From Sipunculus nudus (taxonomy: Eukaryota; Annelida; Sipuncula; Golfingiida; Sipunculidae), in NCBI GenBank assembly GCA_026874595.1, contig CM049318.1, positions 47,846,456-47,910,455 of the forward strand: a stretch of DNA of 64,000 nucleotides, read 5' to 3'. Below are positions 57,362-64,000 of the stretch, piece after piece. The stretch's first letter is position 1; each line of letters opens with the position of its first letter. A program made the position numbers and the translations under genes. The notes under the pieces were generated by a model, which was not told where the DNA came from, did no database searches, and saw nothing but the letters and a program-made list of their open reading frames with translations.

Positions 57362-60300
57362 AACAAGGCCTACAGGCCTAATGCGAACCTGTGCATTGTG
57401 AAATACACAAGGTATAATGCTTCAATGCTGGACCATTACTTTTCATGTATATGAACAATGTAAGAACTAAACATTTTGAATAAGAAACAATTACACAAAC
57501 ATCACTGCTGAAATTCTGGCATGGGTGCACACAACACAAAAATGACTGTAGCTGGCACCACCAGTCTTGAATACAAGAAGCTATCAGACATATATACATA
57601 TGCCCAATTTCAGACTGATATATCAAACCCCTACTGAGAAATAAGCAGGGACACACACTGTGCAAAAATTATTGTAGGTGGCACCACCAGTCTTATATAT
57701 GACAAAGCTATTCGATATGTAACAAGGCCTACAGGCCTAATGCGAACCTGTGCATTGGGAAATACACCAGGTATAATGCTTTAATGCTGGAACATTACTT
57801 TTCATGTATATGAACAATGAAAGTACTAAACATTTTGAATAAGAAACAATTACACAAACATCACTGCTGAAATTCTGGCATGGGTGCACACAACACAAAA
57901 ACGATTGTAGCTGGCACCACCAGTCTTGTATACTTCAAAGCTATCAGAGATATACACATATGCCAATTTTCAGACTGATATATCAAATTCCTCTGTAGAA
58001 ATAAGCAGGCACATACACTGTGCAAAAGTCAATGTACGTGGCACCACCTGTTTTGTAAATAAGAATACCATCAAAGATGCATAGACAGGTCAAAATATCA
58101 GTCCAATACATCAAACTTCCCCAGAGTTTGATGCACTGGGCTGACAAGGCTTAGGTGAGTAAGGCAGTTGCCCCCGAGTGACCTGTGACAGATTGCTGCC
58201 TCAAGCTACTGCACTGAGTGAACTCTTGACCTGCACCTGGCTAGACTGAGTGAACTTTTGACCTGTACCTGGCTGCACTAAGTGAACTCTTGACCTGTTG
58301 CATAATCTGACACAGTTGGCAGTCTGCCAAAGCTATAAATTGATTCAGGCTTAGCTTTGGTGCCAAATATGATGCAGTGAGCAGTCTGCCAAAGCTATAA
58401 ATAGAATGCAGCTACTGCACTGATTGAACTCGAGACCTATACCTGGCTGCACTTCTTCCAATCCTGGCACTGTGCTAAAACTATTTATATAGCTGACATC
58501 ATCTTGGCTTATGGCCAACATCAAGGCACTGGCAATCTGCCAATGGTAAACCAAGTGCTGCTATCTGAACACAAAAGTGGTCTCTACTTGAAATAACTTT
58601 AAAATTTATTTTCCCAATACAAAATGCTTTTCAGCTGACTTTTTATAAAAAAGAAATCAGGAATATATGTAAAATTATTACGGATGCATTCTGAATGCAA
58701 ATTTAAAGTACAGATATATCTCACTGATGGCAAATTCTTGAATTAAGTTGAGTAGGGATACCAATAATTTATAATCCACGTACAGTTGTCTTTATATAGC
58801 CACAGACAGCTGAATTATCCATGATTGTAACATTGCCTGGTATGATGAATAACTTAAACCATAAATCTAAATTTTTTAAAAGCTTTTAAAAAAACTTTCT
58901 TGTCAATATTAACCAAAGATAACCTGAAATCTAAATGTCTAGTGGCATGATGTAATAAATGCTGATAAACTGGTGCCAGGCTAGATGTAACAGCATCACA
59001 CAGCTAACATATATGGTAAAATGACTCAATTCAATCTTTATAAATCAGCCAAAATTCATTCTTTGGAACCATAAAAGACAATTATTATAAGAATTATTCA
59101 GGGAATTATTCTTGCAAAATATTAAACAAACTGGCCTCAGTATCATCAGTCGAAAAACGTTTTGTAGGTTTATAACTCATATGGGAAAATACAGCAAAAT
59201 GGCAAAGTTCAGCTTCCCATAATTCAGCCAAAAATCATTGAACCAAAACCATTTGAACAAACTTGAATTATCAACATCTAAGGATAATTAATGTGTGAGA
59301 TTTAAGAATTTGGCCCAGTGGTTTTTGAGAAGAAGATTTTTGTAGCCACTTAGCTAAAATGGGCTGTTACGGCATATGACTAAATTCAGCTTCCCATAAC
59401 TCAGCCAAAAGTCACTGAACTGAGACCATTTGAACAAACTTGAATTATCAACATCTAAGAATAATTAATGTGTGAGATTTAAAAATTTGGCCCAGTGGTT
59501 TTTGAGAAGAAGATTTTTGTAGCCACTTAGCTAAAATGGGCTGTTACAGCATATGACTAAATTCAGCTTCCCATAATTTAGCCAAAAGTCACTGAACTGA
59601 GACCATTTGAACAAACTTGAATTATCAACATCTAAGGATAATTAATGTGTGAGATTTAAGAATTTGGCCCAGTGGTTTTTGAGAAGAAGATTTTTTTAGC
59701 CACTTAGCTAAAATGGGCTGCTATGTCATATGACTAAATTCAGCTTCCCATAACTTAGCCAAAAGTCACTGAACTGAGACCATTTGAACAAACTTCAGAA
59801 AGCACTACCCTAGGATCATTTCTGAGCGATATTAAACAATTTGGCCATATCGTTTCAGAGAAGAAGTTATTTGTAGACTTCAGTTTGATACAGGCACTGA
59901 TGACCCCCGTACAAAAAAGGCCGATGCAGGTGGCGCCACCAATACTTCAATTTCAGATATGACTCATGTGACCAACATTGGCATAAAATTTGGTGATGAT
60001 AGCTCAAGCCATTTCTGAGATTGTAATTTTAGTATGCTTTTTTGGACAGATGACTAAGTTCAACTTCCTGTAACTCAGCCAAAAATCACCAAACTTAAAC
60101 CATTCGAACAAACTTGAGAGAGATTGTTCCAGAAATCATTTCTGTAAAATATTGGTCAATTTGGCTGAACAGATTCGGAGAAGAAGATTTTTTAAGCTTT
60201 TTTACCTTTTTCCCTATAAAATTTAAGAAAATGCAGTTAGCCAAAAAAGAAGCAAAATCCGATATTGCTTTTAGACGACTAATTTTATGCATAAAATTTG

Positions 60301-60418
60301 ATGATGCTAATTCTTGCCGTTTTCAAGAAAGTATAGGTTAATGTACAGACAATGGACGACGGACAACAGATGACGGACAATGCCACACCATGGCATAAGC
60401 TTACAGGTTTGCTAAAAA
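57362..60418 (+). mobile_element. Type-2 material with two 5' ends and one 3' end
   Basis: 5' ends (AACAAGGCCTACAGGCCTAA, GCGAACCTGTGC) occur at 57362 and again at 57721. A single 3' end (GCATAAGCTTACAGGTTTGC then TAAAAA) is at 60418. The interior contains GGCACCACCAGTCTT cores, GAACTCTTGACCTG repeats (58200-58450), the ~178-bp tandem array (59215-59790) and GGTGGCGCCACC at 59929. Confidence 0.68.
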
Positions 60419-60590
60419 ACAGAGATGGCACACCCAGTCTGCAGAAACTGATGGAACACCTCATAATCAATATGTTTGCCAAAAATCATGACCATCAGTG
60501 TTGTAGCTATTGAGATAATGCATTTTTTTATCAAATTTTTCATTATTCTGAGGGGATATTTTGGAGCCATACAGCTTTAAGGATATGGGT
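60419..60590 (+). mobile_element. Type-1 host element, continuation
   Basis: This core (GTCTGCAGAAACTGATGGAA, TTATTCTGAGGGGATATTTT, AAGGATATGGGTAA) is cut off exactly where the ATT-rich tail of a retrotransposon begins. Confidence 0.6.
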
Positions 60591-60763
60591 AATAATAATA
60601 ATAATGAATAGTACTTATATAGTGCTGAACTCCAAGATCAGACTCACAGCGCTTGCATTTTTACACATCAGTTACACAATATATAAATATATAAGCACAC
60701 TCACACACATACACACACCTACTCACCCACACACACCCGAGATTACATGTATGGTAAATGTTG

Positions 60764-63634
60764 CTAATTACAAAATGCCTGCAGAAATAGGTATGTTTTA
60801 AGATTTGTCTTAAAAGTATTGATAGTGGGGGATTTTCTAAGTTCAGCTGGAAGGGAATTCCAGATCTTAGGGGCAATATAACTGAAAGAACGTTCACCGA
60901 CTTTCGTACGGCACTTAGGCAATATTAGAAGACTTTCGTTAGAAGAGCGTAGGGTGCGCACCGGCCGATAAATACATAGTTTTGACGAAAGATATGGTGG
61001 CAGTGATCCATCAAAATATCTATAAACAAGGACTGCGAGTTTGTATTGTATCCGATGCTGAACTGGCAGCCAGTGGAGTTCCTTAAGTAACGGCGTAACA
61101 TGGTCCCTTTTTCGTTTTTTAAGAATAACACGGGCTGCATTATTTTGAAGCATTTGCAACCGTGAGATTTGTTCTAATGGTAAACCTACCAAAATTGAAT
61201 TACAATAATCAAGGCGTGATGTAATAGTAGCACAGACTAGCCTAGCACAAACGCTGGAGGTTAGGAAACGCAGGATGGAAGCAATACGTCGGAGTTCGAG
61301 GAAAACTGCACGACACACGCTATTAATATGATCATGCATGGAAAGTGTTCGATCAATTTTCACACCGAGGTATTTCACAGAAGTCTGGAAAGTGACATTA
61401 CTACCACAAACGCTAAGGGGGGCGTTGTTAATCATCTGAAGACAGGAGTGAGAGCCAACTGGCATAACTTCGGTCTTATCAGTATTCAGTTTAAGTTTGT
61501 TGCTGGTCATCCAAGAGAGGACATCTTCAATACAATTCTGTATACTCAACTGTACAGAACTAAATTGGTCCGGTTCGTTACTTTTAGATAGCTCGGTGTC
61601 ATCCGCATACTTATGAAAAGCACAATTATGAGCAGTTATAATATCAGACAAAGGTTGTGAATATAAAGTGAAAAGTACAGGCCCCAACACGGAACCCTGG
61701 GGGACACCGTACAATAGAGAGCATGGGTCAGACAATCTACCGTCGACAATAACAGCTTGGGAGCGGTTTCTCAGATATGAGGAAAACCATGAAAGTACTG
61801 TGTCATGTATACCAAATGTCAGTTGAAGTCTTTTAAGCAATATTGAATGATCAAGCGTGTCAAACACCGCGCTTAGGTCTAACAAAGCTATCAGAGAAAC
61901 GTGTTTCTTGTCTGTCGCCGTAAGAAGACCATCCAAAACACTTAACACAGCGGTCTCTGTGCTGTGATGCCTTCTGTAAGCCGATTGATGGATTTCAATT
62001 AAATTATTGTTATGAAGATGACATTGTAACTGCTTTAGAACAATCTTTTCAAGGATTTTTGAAACAAATGGAAGGTTAGAGACTGGCCTATAATTTTTTA
62101 AATCATTCGGATCTAACCCTTGCTTTTTCAACAGTGGAGTCACTACAGCGTGTTTAAATTGAGACGGAACTGAACCTGTAGAGAGAGACATGTTAACAAT
62201 TGAAGTAATCAGTGGAACAATATCACTAATGCACTGCTTCAAAAGAGGAGTGGGCATTGGGTCGAGTGTAGAGCTTTTGGTTGGCGACGCCATTATGATG
62301 CTAATGATATCCTGATCAGTTACTGGGGCAAAACAGGACTATGAGGGGCCATCGTAAACATTAAATTTAGGGGGCGAACATGCAACAGAGTCAAGTTCAA
62401 GACGAATGCGTTCAATCTTCGCCAAGAAATAATCACAAAAGCTATTTGGGAGGTCACAGCGAGGCAGATGAGTTGGAAGACGTGTCGTTCGAGACTTCCC
62501 CAAAAGTTCACTGGTAACAGAGAACAGCTTCCTGGATGAAGAACTTGTGGAAATCATGTCCATGTAGAACTTGCTCTTCGTACAATGAATTACAGCTTTC
62601 ACCGCAGCCCTTTCACTGACGAAAATTTCTCTATGGACAGACAGACCGGTCCTTCTCCATCGTCTTTCAGCTCTCCTCCTTTTACGACGGGCCATTCTGA
62701 CGTCGTCAGTCAACCAGGGGGCCGAAGGTCTGTCTCTGACCAGTCTGGTCACAGCCGGTGCGTGCCGGTCCAGGATATCCTTCAGGCCGACATTAAACTT
62801 GTCGACAAACATGTCCAGGTTGGCAACAGACACCCTGTCCGTTCCGGCAGATCTAGTCATCATCTGTATATCAGACCGGAAATCAGGTAGTGAAATCGCG
62901 CGGATATTCCTCGAAGTCACGGGTCTTTTCCTTGGACGTGGTTTCGCGAAGGATAACATGCAGATAATGACTTTGTGATCAGACAAGTCGGCGCAGTCAT
63001 AGACTCCCTCCAGGGACAACATGCTACTGGGTACAACCACCCAGTCGAGGATATGTCCGTGTTTATGTGTCAACAATTCGACCAACTGAGTGAGGCTGTG
63101 ATCGCTCAGCATGGTTTTCAGACGATTTACCTGCTGATCAGAACAAACGTCGAAGTGGAAATTGAAATCTCCTAGAAGAGCAAAATTTAAAGGTGAACTG
63201 GCATATCTAGACAGCAGCTCAGGGAACTCCTTGAAAAACTCCGAATTTGTAAGTTTATTGCGCCTACTTGGCGGAGGCCTATACATACATACAAGTGTTA
63301 TTGGTACTTGGTCCACAGAAACCTTTAGTTCAACCGCCTCAAAGGTTGTCGAATCGAGGGGCGTAAACGAGGTACTAGTAGAAAAGGAAGACTTTATAGC
63401 AACACTGATGCCTCCTCCCTTGGATCCAGTACGTGGGAACGAATGGAAGGTGTATCCCGTCGGGGTCAGGGCAGCAATACATGCTTTATCCCCTTGGGGG
63501 TACAGCCACGTTTCGGTCAGAAGTACAATGTCCGCACCATAATCAATAATAAGTTCATGAATTTCAGTTGTTTTCTGGCGAACAGATCGGGTATTTAAGC
63601 AAAATACTTTTACGTTTTTATTCTTACTTGCTCG
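60764..63634 (-). pseudogene. Endonuclease-reverse transcriptase ORF with an in-frame stop
   Basis: One frame runs from after the TAA at 63635 to the stop at 60764, broken only by TAG at 62341-62339. It cuts and copies target DNA in target-primed retrotransposition. Endonuclease motifs appear in order: CLNTRSV, LLTETWL, LLGDFNFH and LSDHKVI. The 509-residue segment after the stop (60764-62293) has YRPVSNLPFVSKILE (68-82), LLDLSAVFDTLDH (137-149, motif A Asp), GVPQGSVLGP (196-205), KYADDTEL (catalytic YADD 229-232) and a C-terminal RSFSYIAPKIWNSLP…FKTNLKTYLF block typical of metazoan CR1/L2/Daphne-like elements. All catalytic residues seen are intact, so the break may be recent. The codon at 63316 is GTG, an internal Val, not a start. 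Confidence 0.85.
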
Positions 63635-63982
63635 TTAACGAATGCCACCACGTCGTTTTCGCTTTCTTGGGAGACCTCTACCAATCTGTAGAGAGCGGAG
63701 ACGGGAGATCAATTGCCTATTTAATCGTGCCGGCGTAGCACCAAGAAGTTGAGAGCGGTTGTATTGAATTAACACATGCCCATGCTGCTCACCTGTAGCC
63801 TGTAACGGTTTGTCTGTCGAGTCACGCATGAACGACTCTGGTGTACCGAATGGCGACCACTGGTCATTTGAAGCGGCTAGACTTGTGGAAAAGGCAATCC
63901 ATAATATAAGGAACCGGTAGACCAGAGAAGCATAAAAAGTCCACTGAGAGTGAGTACTCGATATCATGATATACTCTGCCAA
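63635..63982 (-). CDS. N-terminal segment of the retrotransposon ORF
   Basis: This open frame ends at TAA (63637-63635), in the same frame as the endonuclease that follows directly. The translation contains YASLVYRFLILWIAFSTSLA (hydrophobic) and ends LLGATPARLNRQLISRLRSL…RKRKRRGGIR, an Arg-rich basic stretch of the sort found just before the endonuclease in CR1-like elements. The TAA is either a decay stop or a natural boundary before the endonuclease ORF. The frame stays open toward the window edge, and the first codon (TTG) is not a reliable start. Confidence 0.6.
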   Translation of the reverse strand: MAEYIMISSTHSQWTFYASLVYRFLILWIAFSTSLAASNDQWSPFGTPESFMRDSTDKPLQATGEQHGHVLIQYNRSQLLGATPARLNRQLISRLRSLQIGRGLPRKRKRRGGIR

Positions 63983-64000
63983 AAATTTACTGACGAACAG

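Larger units (their letters stand above)
60591..64000 (-). mobile_element. CR1/L2-group (Jockey superfamily) non-LTR retrotransposon, continues past the window
   Basis: The minus-strand order is N-terminal ORF segment, endonuclease, reverse transcriptase, 3' UTR, then an ATTATT tail (60591-60605). The 3' UTR has AGCGCTGTGAGTCTGATC and CAGCACTATATAAGTACTAT just before the tail, and a CA/GT-rich stretch at ~60685-60740. The tail joins a type-1 core in mid-unit (…GATATGGGT), so it is a younger insertion. Its 5' end is outside the window. Confidence 0.88.

Noticed and set aside
62585-62890. Plus-strand frames at 62585-62890 and 63162-63542
   Set aside because: Antisense shadows of the retrotransposon endonuclease ORF on the minus strand.

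Overview
The window is eukaryotic, AT-rich and intron-dominated, and most probably comes from a bivalve mollusc or a close lophotrochozoan. The evidence is: spliced exons of an animal-specific gene; three kinds of non-LTR retrotransposon (CR1/L2-like, L1/Tx1-like, RTE-like); and very dense non-autonomous repeats built like the bivalve 'pearl' / Helentron-associated (HINE, DINE-1-like) elements. I see no bacterial-type genes, operons, CRISPR arrays, rRNA or tRNA. Most short open frames here are chance frames in repeats.

Host gene: one protein-coding gene runs on the minus strand. It is the homologue of vertebrate C7orf25 (UPF0415, DUF1308). Three internal coding exons were reconstructed with matching splice phases: A (45737-45968), B (30772-30866) and C (24310-25645). 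They encode about 77, 31 and 445 codons and are separated by introns of 14.9 kb and 5.1 kb. Exon C carries an in-frame insertion of roughly 350 residues, rich in Ser/Thr and charged residues, where the vertebrate protein has a short acidic linker. The exon for the N-terminal ~50 residues and the C-terminal exon(s) of ~110 residues were not found and may lie outside the window.

Repeats, left to right: 0.7-2.1 kb type-1 pearl/HINE-like element; 3.2-4.0 kb RTE relic; 4.7-11.9 kb type-2 elements with a nested type-1; 13.4-14.6 kb nuclear-receptor-half-site cores; 14.7-15.8 kb type-3; 18.2-23.3 kb a type-1 element whose ~155 bp cores carry consensus oestrogen-response-element palindromes, split by a second type-1 element; 25.8-30.7 kb (intron B-C) a type-4 element, a split L1-like element and type-3/type-2 pieces; 31.2-37.2 kb a multi-level nest; 38.0-39.2 kb type-4; 39.2-44.5 kb type-1 copies and unique sequence; 44.9-45.5 kb a probable solo LTR; 46.1 kb a 267 bp minimal type-1 element; 48.9-52.9 kb type-3 split by type-1; 53.2 kb a poly-G hAT-like MITE; 55.1-60.6 kb further type-1/type-2 nests; 60.6 kb to the end a CR1/L2-like retrotransposon.

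For closer study, the most interesting material is the repeat system. At least four end-types share one architecture: an AACAAGG-like or hairpin 5' end, ~130-340 bp core monomers, an ACGG-like microsatellite, and a 3' end repeating the 5' subterminal sequence in inverted orientation. The cores carry conserved palindromes (GGTGGCGCCACC, AGGTCAnnnTGACCT) and TGACCT half-site clusters, so these elements may disperse arrays of nuclear-receptor-type binding sites.
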